Positions 34,202-46,288 of a stretch of 64,000 nucleotides of DNA are shown piece after piece; the first letter of the stretch is position 1; each line of letters begins with the position of its first letter. The position numbers were made by a program, and so were the translations under genes. The notes under the pieces are model-generated. The model ran no database searches. It was not told the origin of the DNA and was given only the letters and a program-made list of their open reading frames with translations. The stretch covers positions 4,526,001 through 4,590,000 of the forward strand of contig JAJUBI010000003.1 of assembly GCA_022419385.1 (NCBI GenBank), in the 5' to 3' direction. The stretch is from Paraconiothyrium sp. Pb-2020 (taxonomy: Eukaryota > Ascomycota > Dothideomycetes > Pleosporales > Didymosphaeriaceae).

Positions 34202-37200
34202 TTTGGATGAGGAGGATGTGACTGGGGAGCTTTGAGTGAAGCTGTGAAGTTGTGATTGTGATGAGACGATTCAGGGTAGTGTATGATGTTCGAAGTGAGA
34301 GGGAAATCGCGCAGGCTTTATACATGCTCTTGCCGTCACAATGCCCCCTTGCCTTCAGTCGCTGGCCCCATTTTCCTGACCGGAACTTGAGCTCGTCGTT
34401 GTCTGCTTGAGCATTGCCACGCACTGCTTGCACGGCATTCCGATAGTGTCTGCCTCACCGTATGTTGATCTTGTGCTTCTTGGATCATCGAGGACCAAGC
34501 TACCCCCAATATGCATAGTGTTCGTAGATTGCTACCAGAGGGAGCAGATGTATCCTTGGCGATTGGTGCGGTCTTCACAGCATGTACTACCATGACTGCG
34601 TAGGTCTGACAGAACGAAACTACCTGAGAACCACCAACCTTGCAACGAGGTACCTTGATCGGGCCTAAGGGGACACATGGACGTCATTTTCATGGATTTT
34701 GGTTGATGGTGATGAAGCTGCGCCCCAATGGCATGCCAAAAGTGTGTTCTGTCATGCTGGTGCGAAGTACAAGTGAAGGGTGGTCATGACCTCACGGAAA
34801 TATACCTGAGGACCCTTGGAAAGGCTGGAGTTGCCTCTCAGGAAGAATCCGTGGGGCCGAAGGTCAGATGAACCGGTCAAGAAGGCAACCCGCAAATCTG
34901 GGACGTAACTTCCTGTGGTTCTTAACAATGGCGAAGCATGAGTTGACGATGTCTTCTTATTGCGGCTTTCCATCGTAACCTCCCAAGAATTCGAGTATGA
35001 AAATTCTACATCTGCTTCCTAGGTCATTACGCAACGTCTTCCGGGCTCAATTATGCTCCTTGGGTGCTTGGAAGCTTTGGGCTGCGTGCAATATGAAACA
35101 GTGTTATCCTTGCATGTATCTCTCTATGCATGACAGTACTTCGATCGGCTCTGAACACTCCGACGCTTGCGCTTACGGCCACAACGGACAACATCATGGA
35201 AGCGGAATCCCAAGTCTTTACAGCGTAAGCACCGTTTCTTAGTTTCCACAAAATGATCTGCCAAGCATGCACTCCATCCCTACTTCCCATAGCATCCGCC
35301 TGATTTTCACGTGGCACTTGCGGTACAAATCGCCAGGTGCCTCGCCCAATATAGAAAGCAAGACCTGAATGGGCGGTCAGTAGGATCACCCCGGACATGT
35401 TGGAATGGAGCGCGAATTTGGGACCCAATAATGAGGTTCCCCGACTAGCGCTTCGTCTCCAGGGCCACGGCTCGAATCTATTGACCGGCGTTTTATCCGC
35501 CACACGTGCATGGCGGAGAGTCAAGTGGTGTACCCCGCAATAAGTCAGCCCTATCGTTGTCTATCCATGTTAGTCTACACATCCTGTTTCCGTTCTGTCT
35601 TCGAAGAGTCTTGTCTCCAATTGAGTTTACAGTTCTCCAACATCTCTAAGCTATTGCTTCGATTTAGTGTCTTTCAAGGAGCAAGTGTACAGCTGAAACG
35701 ACATAATAAACAAGTGCCGGGGGCGTTACGTAGTCTTCCAGCGCGGCTGACCGTTGTAAATGTAAGGGACAAGGCTGCGGTTCAAGGGAGGCAAAGGAGC
35801 CGAGTACTGGAAGCATATGCGTGGGGCCACAATTGTAGATGAAATCCTGGAATATTTCAGCACATCAAGAATTGCCGTGTAATTCGGGGACGGCGAAGTG
35901 CTACAGCTCTTTTAAGGCGTCCAAGGTTCCGCGACTTCGACACATGTTGGTCGATAGGATGGTGATACAGAATTATGAGGTTGCAATGAAGATGTGGGCC
36001 ATGTGCATCCAGTTGTGATCTGATTGGTACCCCGTGAGTCAACAGCTAGCATGGTATCAGCCGCAATAGTTGGCCCCAGGAGCAGGCGGGGAAGTAAGAC
36101 GAGTCTAGGATGGGACACTGTAAGCACATCATCTTACACTTTGGAATGCTCGAGCTGACTGTAAGCGGTTAGATGTACGCCTTTCTTACAAAAGCGGCAC
36201 TTGCTGTTTAGCCTGTCAGTCTAACTATGACGGCATGGTCCTCTATTCATAACGCCATTCCGGTGACAATCGACCTTAGCTAAGCTAGGACGAGCGCACG
36301 TGTAAGATAGTGAAAGTCTGACAACTCTCCTCGTACTCTCGAGCACGTCTTCAAGCGGCCGCGGCATCGCCTCAACGACGAGTTTGAATGTAATTACTCG
36401 ATTTTCAATACACCATTCCGCAAACTCGTCGTAGGGCAAACCGCACTCATACCCTTCACATACCTCGAACTCGCTCTTTCAATACCACCGTATGATGATT
36501 AATTACTATTAGCCATAGCTGCGGTCCTCTCCTTCTCTAAGACGTATTGCCCACAACCGGGGGGCCTTGTTCTCTCCCAACGCTGCTCCCTAACACTTCT
36601 TCTCCGACAACTGTCCTTGAGGCTCAGCCAGTCTTTATCGTCAGAAACCTCGGCGTGTGGGAGCGTTACGCCCAGACGTGAACACCTTTCTAGTTTAGCC
36701 TGCGTATAGGCCTCCTTAGCTACCTTCTTCGTTATAGGTGCTTAGGAACAGTACTCTCTGTAGACGTTAAATCTTCATAGCAACAAGCCTCCTCCTAGTG
36801 TTGACATAGGCAATATATTTCGCACAATTGCTAATTAACCACATCCACCTTATTCTAACCTCTGCCCCACTACATAAGCCGATCCTGTATTCAGAAAACC
36901 ATCCTACACAGCCCCTAGAACCAATCAAGATCATGAAGAATCAACTGAAAAGTTCTGGGGAAGGTCCCCCATCTTCATCTCCGCGACCATCTTCTCGAAC
37001 ACCGTTTCTAACCTGGACTCACAGACGTCTCTCCTCACCCCTTTGACGCCCTCCCTTATGCTTAATTGTAACACTGTAACTTAATGGCTTAGCTAGTGTA
37101 ATGTGAGTTCTGATAAGAATAGACTCTACAAACAGCATGTCGACATGGCGCATGCGTTTGCGGAATGGCGATGACGCTGGCGACAGATGCGCGTCTGACA

Positions 37201-37451
37201 AATATACGTGTGCATGCTGCGTGGTACTGCCGTCTCGTACGAAGACGTACAAGTCTGTCATGATACTCCAAAAATGAAGCATTGCTGTAATACTTAAGCC
37301 CTAATGTCGCTGACGTAACTTCCCAAACTTCTGGAGACATAGACACAACGCAAGCGGCCTATCCATTATAGTACGGCATGCCAAAGGTTAGAAGTTGGGT
37401 ATGTTCTACCTATGTATCGACGATGCTGAGCCAACATAGCCATCATGAAGA
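34202..37451. other. Gene-poor region
   Basis: More than 3 kb hold no convincing gene. Open frames at 35051-35524 and 36221-36439 (minus) lack motifs. From about 36480 to 37090 the sequence is enriched in TTAG, CTTAG and TAAC strings, suggesting an old mutated repeat, but no transposon protein or terminal repeat could be read. Confidence 0.4.
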
Positions 37452-39803
37452 TCATGCACCTCTCCTAGCGTTCGTGCTCATCAGCGTGATTTTCTTTGCC
37501 TTTTTCTTCTTTCCTCCCGCCTGCTTCTTAGGCGCCTCGCTGTCCTCTATACTCAGGACTTGCGCTTGTGCAACCATAGCGTCCTCTTCATTTAGCAGAT
37601 CTTTCTCCCAACCCTGCAACCAGCCATCGTCCTGCGCGTTATGTTCCAGAGGCGCCATGATAGGAGATGCTGCGGCGATGGCCGCCGTTCCCCAAACAGT
37701 TCGAGATGTAGACGGGCTCGTCGAAGGCGAGGCTAGCGAGGCAAAGCCCTGTCCCCCTCTTCTTGGCGGCCACGGCGGCGATGTTGAAGCACTTTCCTCG
37801 CTCGCTTGTCCCGCTGTTTCGACAGGCACACTTCCCGAAGCAAGTGGCTGGAAGTCGTCCGCTGAGAATCGTTCTGATATGCTATACCTCTTCCGCCGCG
37901 CCGCCGCAAACTCTGCGTATTCGGCTTTCTCTGCCCGCAGCCGGGCCTTCTCCTCCTTGCTCTCCTTGTCGTAGTGCCTCTTCCTCCTCTTCTCAATTTC
38001 CGGTTTGAACTTCTCCAAGATTTCGGGTGCCACCGTATCTGTCCAATCACATTCCAAGAAACACACTTCACAGCCGTACGGAAGGTGGGCGAGGTATTTG
38101 GTGCGCTTGCGTAGATCGTCGTCGATTACGTGACCGGTAGAGACACGCTCGACTCGTGGTAAGATGGTAGAAGGAAACGTTGCAAAGTCCCCGAAAGCGG
38201 CTTTTAGGATGCGGATGTCTAACGGTGAGAGGTAATAATGTAACAACGCTTGGTAGAAGAAATATTCCGAAGGCGTGTGCTGGGTGTCATGTTGTTGGCG
38301 ATTGCGTATTTCAGCAAGGGTAGACCCAAGGCCATGACTTGTTCTAGATGAGTGCGATGACATCGACAGTTTTCTTGGGTTTGCATCAGCCCCGTTGACA
38401 TGCTGGTCGCCAGTAACCGTGTCTGGAACAGGAATGTGTGCCTGTGAAGGTAGGCTTTGACCAGATTTAGCAGCAGTTTGGAGCGAGTACATGGTAGGCG
38501 TGTCTTCGTCGACGTCGTGGAACACAATCGGTGCCTTTTTCGGCTTCGGTTCGGAGGGCTTGGCCGGCTCTTGGGGCGGATTACCCACACCCTTAACCTT
38601 CTCTTTCGATTCTTGGATAGAGCGTATCGCCTTCCTCATCCACTCAATGTTGTCTTCGCCAAACATGAGCTCGTCCTCCTTCTCTTGCTGCTTGAGTTGA
38701 TGAATCTCAGCGTCGAACTGCTCAAGCATGTAGTCCTCACCGCCCCGCATCATTCGGGCGTAATCCATCACTTCGGCGGCATGGTACCAAGGGATATCCG
38801 CCTCTTTGCCCAAAGCATCAGCTCCGTCGCGAGGCATTGCTAGGGTGCTGCCTGCTGACCTCATAACTAGCCGCAGGACAACGTCGCCACCCTCGCGGGG
38901 CGGCAGGCCTTCCTGGCCCATGTACCAACGTACAGGTCTCGTCTCTGAGATGTAGATGCTGTCCCAGCATAACGGACACTTCTTCGAGCGCGCCCTCTTT
39001 TCCGGCACCCCTTTGCCTTCGTCTTCCGAGTGCATGTAGCGGATCAAGCAGGGCAAGCAGAATATGTGGCCACATCTTGCCATCCTTGGGGCTACAGGAG
39101 TTCCAAGACATATCGGACAGGATGCATCTTGCGATTGCGAAGACGCCAATATCTGCAAGACGTTGTTCCAGTCGAGGTGGATATCGGCGTCGACGCTCTG
39201 GGCGCGGTAGTCGCCGCGTGGATCGACAACGAAGCGATAGTTGGCATGTACATACCTGTCCCGCATTAATATCTCAGTCTCCTGGAAAGGGTGATTATGA
39301 GAGGAAGGTGCGGCTCACCTCGCCTTGTCAGTGGCGTGATAGCCGGATCCCAGACCCCAGGTCGGATTTCTCCGGTAGCCTCGGCCGTGGCCGTGTGAAT
39401 GATGGTTTTGCGGGCGAGGTGGGAGGCTGAAGTTCATCAGGTGGGTGATGTTGGTCTGCCCCTTCCGGCTGTTGAACGGGCGCATGTTGAGCTGCTTGGA
39501 GTTAGCATCGTATCCGTACAGTCTGCCTGGAGCTGCTGAAGCACTCACCGACTCTGCAATGGCATCGTCGTCAACCCTGGTGAAGCGCTTCGAGGCCTTG
39601 TGCTGCTTGCGGCCCTGCTGGGTGCTGCGGGGCGTGGGACTTGCACGGGAAGCTGCCCCCGCGCCGAAGCTGCTACCGCTGCGGCGCTGGCCGTAGCTGT
39701 CGCCAGTCGCGGTTGAGCCCGGCTGCGTCTGCGCCGGTGAAAGCTGGCCAGAGGGCGCCGAAGCCTTGGACGAGGTCGGGATCGCGGGCGGGTTCGACGA
39801 CAT
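37452..39803 (-). CDS. mag2: RING-finger E3 ubiquitin ligase, RNF10/Mag2 type
   Basis: Three exons (39803-39549, 39491-39319, 39255-37452) give 743 residues. The first intron (57 bp, GTGAGT...GCTAAC...CAG) is a multiple of three without stops, so a retained form adding 19 residues is possible. The family block RKGQTNITHLMNFSLPPR precedes YVHANYRFVV, then a C3HC4 RING: CPIC...C-x-H...C-x2-C (CGHIFCLPC), ending CPLCW. The C-terminal half is charged and ends in a lysine-rich KKKAKK segment. Human RNF10 and yeast Mag2 ubiquitylate 40S ribosomal proteins (uS3/uS5) on stalled or defective ribosomes, so a cytosolic ribosome quality-control role is expected. It is transcribed divergently from a USP10/Ubp3-type protease 878 bp away. 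Confidence 0.85.
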
Positions 39804-40681
39804 GGTCCCACCAGTGCGGGCGGCGGCGATGACGATGGCTGCAGGGCTCTACCGTGCTAAAGCGAACACCGGAGGAGGAGGAATGGCGGTAAGATGCAGC
39901 GAAAGAGGAGGCAAAGGGAAGGGGAAACACGGCGGGAAGGGGTGCAAGGTTGTTGTATGTAGTTGGCGTTTGGGTCCCCCAGAGGGATGGACTTACAGAG
40001 AGGAGGGAGTCACAGTGGGTGGCTAGTAACGAGATGACATGGGCGGTTCGCCATCAGTCACGTGGGCGCATTACTGGAGCGGGCCGTCCTGGCGTTTCAA
40101 CTGGCAATGCTGCTCCCGGCCGAGCAGGACTCCGCATCTGCACGTCGTGTGCCCCTCTGAAGCCTCGTCCCCCAGACATTCCTCGCCCTGTCGGCCTACC
40201 TGCGCCTGTTGCACACGGTGGGTTACTGAGGCACCCACGCTAGACGCCACACCCCGGCTCGTTTGCTCAGCGCACAGGCCGCCGCGAGCTGCTTTGCGAG
40301 AGACGTTCGAACTCCTTCCATCAGTTGTCCAGGCACGACAACACCCGGCCACCCTCGCCCTCCTCTCCGCTCCCCTCTTCCATCCACGGGCAGGCCGTCT
40401 CGCTGCCCGCCATGGACTGCTGAGGCAATGCCCGCGACCGACACGTGCAGCCGTCTCCGACTCACACCTGCCCGCTCTCCGAGCTCGCGCGCATCGGACC
40501 CCAGCAAGAATTATTGAGCGCATCGTCACAGGCTCCGCGCCGTGACCGCACCGCCAGCCAACGAGTCTCGGGGTACGTATACAGTGTTTCCAAGAGCCCC
40601 CTCCCCCGTTGCCTCACACGTTGCGCTGCTTGGTCTTTGGCCAGCGCCCAACTGTGAAGGCAACAGCACCGCACCTTCCCC
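39804..40681. promoter_or_regulatory. Bidirectional promoter between mag2-like and ubp3-like genes
   Basis: This 878-bp GC-rich region lies between two head-to-head starts. It contains open frames on both strands, as expected by chance at high GC, but none with motifs. It is the only regulatory space available to both genes. Confidence 0.55.
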
Positions 40682-43450
40682 ATGATGCCGGGGCACACGA
40701 TACCGCCTACCGTCCCTTTCCATCCGGGAAGGCGGCATGGCGACCACCATCAATACTATCAGCCTCCGCCGCAGGCTCATTCGCCCGTCCACCACAATCC
40801 CTACGCCGCATACCCGCATCCGCATTATGCGCCGCACGCTTCGCCGTACCCTCCGCAGCCGCAATGGTATGGAATGAACCCATACGCCCAGCCGCAACAC
40901 CATCCGTATGCGATGCCTCCGCGACAGTTCCAGCCGCATGGCTCGCCTGTTGTCGTCTCCTCGCACCCTCACATGGCGCACTTGCCACCCGTGAACCGGG
41001 CCATGGGTCAGACACCGCCCATCGTGCATTCACGCACCCCTCCTGCGCCACGTATTCCTACACCTCAACAAACGTCTCAGCCTCTTCCTTCTACCCCCTC
41101 TGTGCATTCACAGCAGGCGCTGGTGTCTTCGCCGACCCCGCCAACCACTATGGCGACGGCAACACCGCCGCCTACGACTCCCTCGGTAACCTCAGCATCA
41201 ATTAGCACAGCGCCCATCCCGGGCTCACATAAGCCCTACTACCCGCCGCTACCGTGGCTTTCGGTCCCCGATGCAGAGTTCCCTCCACGAGCATCACAAA
41301 AGAAGCGTCGGAGAAGGGCTCCGGTACCGGCGCAGGAGGACGATCTTGCTCTGCCGTCGCGTGAGCAGGTGGTAGACGTCGAGAAGGTTCAAGCTTCGAA
41401 GGAATTACAAGATGATGCCGACCACACTTCGACTGAGGAACCAGAAGAGTCACAGGCCTCGACCATAGCTCCTGCTTCAGAGGCGGCCACCGATACCCCG
41501 CAATCTTCACATCCTCCTTCAGAAGTCGATTCTACTCGTCCAACAGCTACGTCTTCAACAATATCTACACAGCCTACGCGCGCAACCCAGGGCTCGCACG
41601 CTCGAACGCAGACGAAGCCTGCCGTGCCTCTGATACCCATCAAGCCTACCAAGGCACCTAGCGTCACATCAACTGCCCAGAAGTCATCAACAGCAGATAA
41701 GGAGGGACTCAAACCAGATGTTGCTGCACCTGTTACTTCTGCACAAGATACCAATGGCAGCGCTGAAGAGCCACCTAAAGCATCCCCTCCACTTAAAGCA
41801 GCACCTAAGTCATGGGCCGCGCTTCTCCATTCGAAGAATTCTGCTGCAGCCACCGCCAAAGCTCCTACTATTACCAACGGTATCGCCCCCACGGATGGCC
41901 CGGTAGTGTCCAAAAGCAATTCCCTCGGCGACGTGCTTGCCTCTTATTCTGTCGATTCCTATAAAAAGATTTCTTTTCTCGAACCCCGTGGCCTTGTAAA
42001 TACGGGCAATCTGTGTTATATGAACTCTGTAAGTGGATGCCACTGTTCATACCCTATCCGCGCATCTAATCATCTATAGATTCTTCAAGTTCTCCTTTTC
42101 TGCGTACCATTCTACGACTTCTTGGATCAGTATGCGAAGCGCGCCGTGCATAGCTTCAAGTCTGAAACCCCTCTTGTAGACGCAATGTGAGTACACCTGC
42201 AGCCTCGCCAAACATCAATATCTGACTTGTCTAGGATCATGTTCATGCGCGATTTCAAAGTCATCGACTCGGCTGAATCTGCCGAGAAGCTCCGCATGCG
42301 CTTGAAGGATAACGAACTGGAGCAGTACGGTGAACCTCTAACACCAGAATACGTATACGATGTCATTAGGCGATTGCCTCGGTTTGATAACATGAAGCGC
42401 GGTCAGCAGGAGGATGCGGAAGAGTTTTTGGGTTTCCTTCTTGCAGGCCTTCACGACGAATGCGCTCACGTCATTAAGAGCTCAAGATCTTCGAACGGAG
42501 ACGCTTCGGTGACTTCTCCGACTAGCGAACGTTCCGGATCTGTCGATGGTGGCTGGCTCGAGGTCGGTCCGAAACAGAAGGCGTCTGTCACGCAGTCTTC
42601 GGGCGCTGTTGATGTTGAGAGTCCCCTTACCAAGATCTTTGGCGGCAAGATCCGCTCCGAATACAAGAGGCCAGGGGAGAAGCCTTCCGTTACTCTGGAG
42701 CCCTACCAGCCTCTGCAATTGGATATCGGTTCACCAAATGTCAACAACATCGCCGATGCGCTGAAAGGGCTGACACACCTAGAGACTTTGGATAGCACCA
42801 CCCGAGGTGCGCGCGCCTCCACCAAGCAGATGTTCATCGAGACGCTTCCACCAGTGCTTATACTACACCTCAAGCGCTTCCATTATGATGTTAGTGGTCC
42901 CCAGAAGATCTGGAAGAAGATTGGCTATCCGCTTGAACTGGATATTCCCAAGGAAGTCTTCCCACCACACAAGCGGGGAGGATTTGGCGCCCGTGGCTCA
43001 CCACGCTACCGATTGACAGCGGTGGTTTACCATCACGGAAAGAATGCAAGCGGCGGTCACTACACCGTCGACCTTCGCCGGCAAGAGGGCCGCGAATGGA
43101 TTCGCATGGACGACACGGTCATTCGTCGCATCCGTGCAGAAGACGTTGCCGAGGGTGGTGCCGAAGAGGATCCTAAGGTCCTCGCTGCCGCTCTCGAGCA
43201 GCACAAAAACGATGCAGGCGCCGCCACGAGGAAGAACTTTTTCGAGCAGATCGGTGACGATGCAGAGTCAGACAAAGGTGGTTGGAGCCAAGTCAACGGC
43301 TCGGAGAACAAGAAGGAGAAGAAGTGGACTGGAGTGGTCAATGGCACGGCGACGCCCAACTCGACAGGAAAGCGGACCCCATTGCCGAAGGAGAACGTGC
43401 GGGACAACAAGGTCGCGTACATTCTTTTCTACCAGCGCATCGAATATTGA
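40682..43450 (+). CDS. ubp3: Ubiquitin-specific protease, USP10/Ubp3 type (peptidase C19)
   Basis: Three exons (40682-42028, 42080-42186, 42235-43450) give 889 residues. The N-terminal 430 residues are low complexity, first Pro/His/Tyr rich and then Ser/Thr/Pro rich. The catalytic domain begins with the Cys box GLVNTGNLCYMNS, split by the first intron right after its last serine, and continues ILQVLLFCVPFYDF. The GQQEDAEEFLGFLL block and the His box HHGKNASGGHYTVDLRR follow, ending with AYILFYQR. USP10 and yeast Ubp3 remove ubiquitin from 40S ribosomal proteins and other targets and work with a G3BP/Bre5 partner. The pairing with an RNF10/Mag2-type ligase supports this assignment over other C19 proteases. 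A second in-frame ATG follows the first directly. Confidence 0.88.
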
Positions 43451-43947
43451 GGGACATGAGCCTTCAGAAGCGCTTGCACGCTCGATGAGATCTATATGAC
43501 ATCGCTTTCCGGGTAGATGGGTTGGCGATACAAAAGTTTCTTCGGGCATTTGCATTCAGCACATGCATTGGTGGGTTAGCGTTCATGATGGGTCCCTGTC
43601 GCTTTGACAAGGGACTTGCAACGCATTTGCATGAGCTTGGATGAAGTTAAGAATGGGGAGTTTTCTCCGGGTGTGTCCGGGAGGAATGATACCCTTGAGA
43701 GAGGGTAAGCACGTGAGGAAAATTATGATAACAGTGCTCTGTTCAAACATGTGTTTGCCTAGTGATGTTATGGTTACGGATTCTATCCATGAAGTACAAT
43801 TCTGATGCTACCTGATCCGGTTGCGCTCTGGCACAGTACCACAGAACCATACCTTTTCAGACTCTATATCGACTTAGCAAGGTACTGCATTCATCAGGTC
43901 TGCGAAGCACATCCTTTACCGTGCCCTGACTGTCTCTTTCCACCACC
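43451..43947. other. Convergent intergenic region
   Basis: This is the gap between two converging genes. It holds 3' flanks only. Confidence 0.4.
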
Positions 43948-45202
43948 CTAGCATACTTCCTCCACCTCAACATCGCCGCCGCTCCTCGGGCCCAAGTCTG
44001 ACCTCAAGGTCCGATTAAACAGCTCTTTCAGCATCTCAAAGCACACGCCGCTCAGCGCAGCATCGTACCGCCCCTTACTCAGCTCATCCCTTATAAACGC
44101 ATGCTGCGCCCACGCATGCTCGTAGAAACTAAACGTCACGCCCGCCTCATGCAGCGTCTTGCGAATCAAATCCCTTCCCGCGGGCGGAACGTGGTTGTCC
44201 AGCTTGCCAAAGATCATTACCAGTTCACCCTTTTGCACACACTTGTTAGTGATTGTACTCTTCACTTGTTGTACTATTCACTTTGAGGTTTAGGGGTGGG
44301 TGAGGAAGCTAAGGCGTACCTTGATGTCTTTCGCTCGGGCCAACGAGTCGTCGGCCTTTCCGGCGCCGAGCGAGTGCGAGTGGATGTCTGTTGCGAAGTA
44401 GCAGACTGCGGCGCTGATGCGGGGGTCGAGGGCGCAGCGGTAGGCGAGGTGGCCGCCGAGGCACATGCCTGTTGCGCCGATGCGGCCGGTGCATGTGTCT
44501 AGGCTTTTTAGGAGGTCGATGGAGAGGGTGGAGTCTTCGTCGTAGGCGGAGAGCTTTTTTGTTATCTTGTGGGGGAGGTTAGTAAGAGGAAGCAGGGAGG
44601 AGGGAGGGAGAGAGATACCTTCCATTCGTTTCCGGCGTCGGTGCCGGGGACGTCGTAGGCGAGGGGCTCGGGGCCTGTGAATTCGTGGTAGGAGGATGGG
44701 GCGGCGACGATGTAGCCTTGGGAAGCGATTTGGCGGGCGAAGCGGGCGACGGGACCGGTTACTTAAGGTAGAGTTAGATGGGATGAGGACTCGAGAAGAT
44801 TGAAATGAGGAAGGCTATGCAGGTGGATGGTTTGGTTGACATGTTTATGGGGATGTGACTGTCATAAAAAGATGCAAATATAGTCGACAGGGGGGGTATG
44901 AGACGATGAGAAAAGAGACGAATCGAAGAGGAGGAAGAAGTGTGATTTGGACAGTAGACAAAGACGATGGTCGAGTCGAATGCGTCGAACTATCCTACCT
45001 TGATAGATCTCACTAAACACTACAACACCCGGAAACTTCGCTTTGGGATAGTTCGGAATCGTTGGATGAAAGAGGAAGATCCCTATGCCAAACATATTAG
45101 CACCTATCTTCACAATTGCGAGGCACCCCTCGGAAGGTGTCAATTACTCATGTCGCCGCCCGCCTGGGTCGGCACATCCTTGTGGGACTCCTGAATAATC
45201 AT
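43948..45202 (-). CDS. Dienelactone hydrolase family protein
   Basis: Five exons (45202-45148, 45082-44999, 44761-44619, 44565-44320, 44229-43948) give 269 residues. Introns of 65, 237, 53 and 90 bp were placed by frame; three show CTAAC-type branch points. The start MIIQESHKDVPTQAGGDM leads to PGVVVFSEIYQVTGPVAR, typical of the family. The catalytic Cys lies in GATGMCLGGHLAY, the Asp in FGKLDNHVPP and the His in EHAWAQHAF, in the usual C-D-H order of an alpha/beta hydrolase. Family members hydrolyse dienelactone in aromatic-ring catabolism, but many fungal ones act on other lactones or esters. It shares a 321-bp promoter with a short-chain dehydrogenase. The acceptors of exons 3-5 are AAG, weaker than the usual YAG. 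Confidence 0.82.
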
Positions 45203-45523
45203 AGCGCGTATGGAATGCCGGTTTGGTGTTGTTTAAAGTTCGGATTGACTACGTGAGGCTCGGAACGGCGGGATTGCGGGGTGGAGGGGTTGTGTTGTAA
45301 CTGCTCCGAATTAAAGATGGAGCTCTGGATAAGGAGCGGGGTGGTCGGTTATACTTTCCCGTGACGCGAATGGCCGGACGAGAAGGAGGTATATGATGTG
45401 GCAGGCTGCGCTGGTTGTTCTCTAGAGTTGCTTGCATACTCATTGTGAGCTCAGAATACGCGATCGTTGTGAAGAATTACATGTGCTTTCCTTCATGTGA
45501 CCCGCATTACGACCTAGCATACC
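45203..45523. promoter_or_regulatory. Bidirectional promoter of dienelactone hydrolase and SDR
   Basis: Only 321 bases separate the two divergent ATGs, so regulatory sequence is shared. No specific operator was identified. Confidence 0.55.
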
Positions 45524-46288
45524 ATGTCTTCATCCCTCGCCAACAAGCTCATCACCATCACTGGCGCCGCATCAGGCATCGGTCTCTCCACAGCTCGCAT
45601 CCTAGCTCGACGAGGAGCGCTGTTGTCCCTGGCGGATTACAACAAAGCCAATCTTTCGAAAGCACACGAAGAACTAGCGTCACTTTCCAACCCCAAGAAC
45701 ATTATCTCCACGCCCGTAGACATCCGCAGTTCCGTCTCAGTCAATGACTGGATATCTACCACACGCAAGCACTTCAATAGGACAATCGATGGCTGCGCAA
45801 ATGTCGCGGGTTTCCACCCTCTCTGGGCCCCAAAGAACATCGAAGACATAACAGACGAAGAGTTCGAGGAAACAATTCAAATCAACACCATCGGCCTGTT
45901 CAAATGTGTCCGCGCACAACTTGCACCTGACACACTTTCCTCTCCCTCCAGTATCGTAAATGTAGGCTCTGTATCCGGTCTCATTGGATTTGCGGGCGAT
46001 TCGGCGTACGTCGCGTCCAAGCACGCGGCTCATGGGCTCACGAAATCGGTATCGAAAGAGGCGGGCAAACGAGGGATCCGTGTCAACGCGGTGGCACCGG
46101 GGCAAACGAACACGCCGATGGTACAGGCGATGGCTGCGGGGAAGGGAACCCTACCATTGCCGTTTCTGAGCTTGGGGAGGGAGGGGCAGCCGGAGGAGAT
46201 AGCGGAAGTCATTGTGTGGTTGTTGGGAGATGAGAGCTCTTATGTTACCGGGAGTATCTACAGAGCAGATGGCGGGATGTTGGACTAG
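45524..46288 (+). CDS. Short-chain dehydrogenase/reductase (classical SDR)
   Basis: This is a single exon of 254 residues, the usual length for a classical SDR. The cofactor motif TGAASGIG lies at residues 13-20, followed by an acidic residue at the end of strand 2 (LADYNK), which favours NAD(H). The NVAG motif is present, then the catalytic Ser (NVGSVSG) and the Y-x-x-x-K pair (YVASKHAAHG). After that come the N-x-VAPG block and a C-terminal YVTGSIYRADGG. It is cytosolic by sequence. The substrate cannot be read from the sequence. Its divergent partner is a dienelactone hydrolase, so a joint role in lactone or aromatic catabolism is possible. Confidence 0.9.
   Translation: MSSSLANKLITITGAASGIGLSTARILARRGALLSLADYNKANLSKAHEELASLSNPKNIISTPVDIRSSVSVNDWISTTRKHFNRTIDGCANVAGFHPLWAPKNIEDITDEEFEETIQINTIGLFKCVRAQLAPDTLSSPSSIVNVGSVSGLIGFAGDSAYVASKHAAHGLTKSVSKEAGKRGIRVNAVAPGQTNTPMVQAMAAGKGTLPLPFLSLGREGQPEEIAEVIVWLLGDESSYVTGSIYRADGGMLD

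Noticed and set aside
35051..35524. 157-aa minus-strand open frame in the gene-poor tract
   Set aside because: No domain, no secretion signal and no splice partners; probably chance.
36221..36439. Minus-strand frame with DEFAEWCIENRVITFKLVVEA-like coding flavour
   Set aside because: Some stretches look protein-like, but it is short, bounded closely by stops and has no recognisable family; at best a gene fragment.
40039..40545. 168-aa plus and 152-aa minus frames in the mag2-ubp3 interval
   Set aside because: Overlapping frames on both strands of a GC-rich promoter; no motif.
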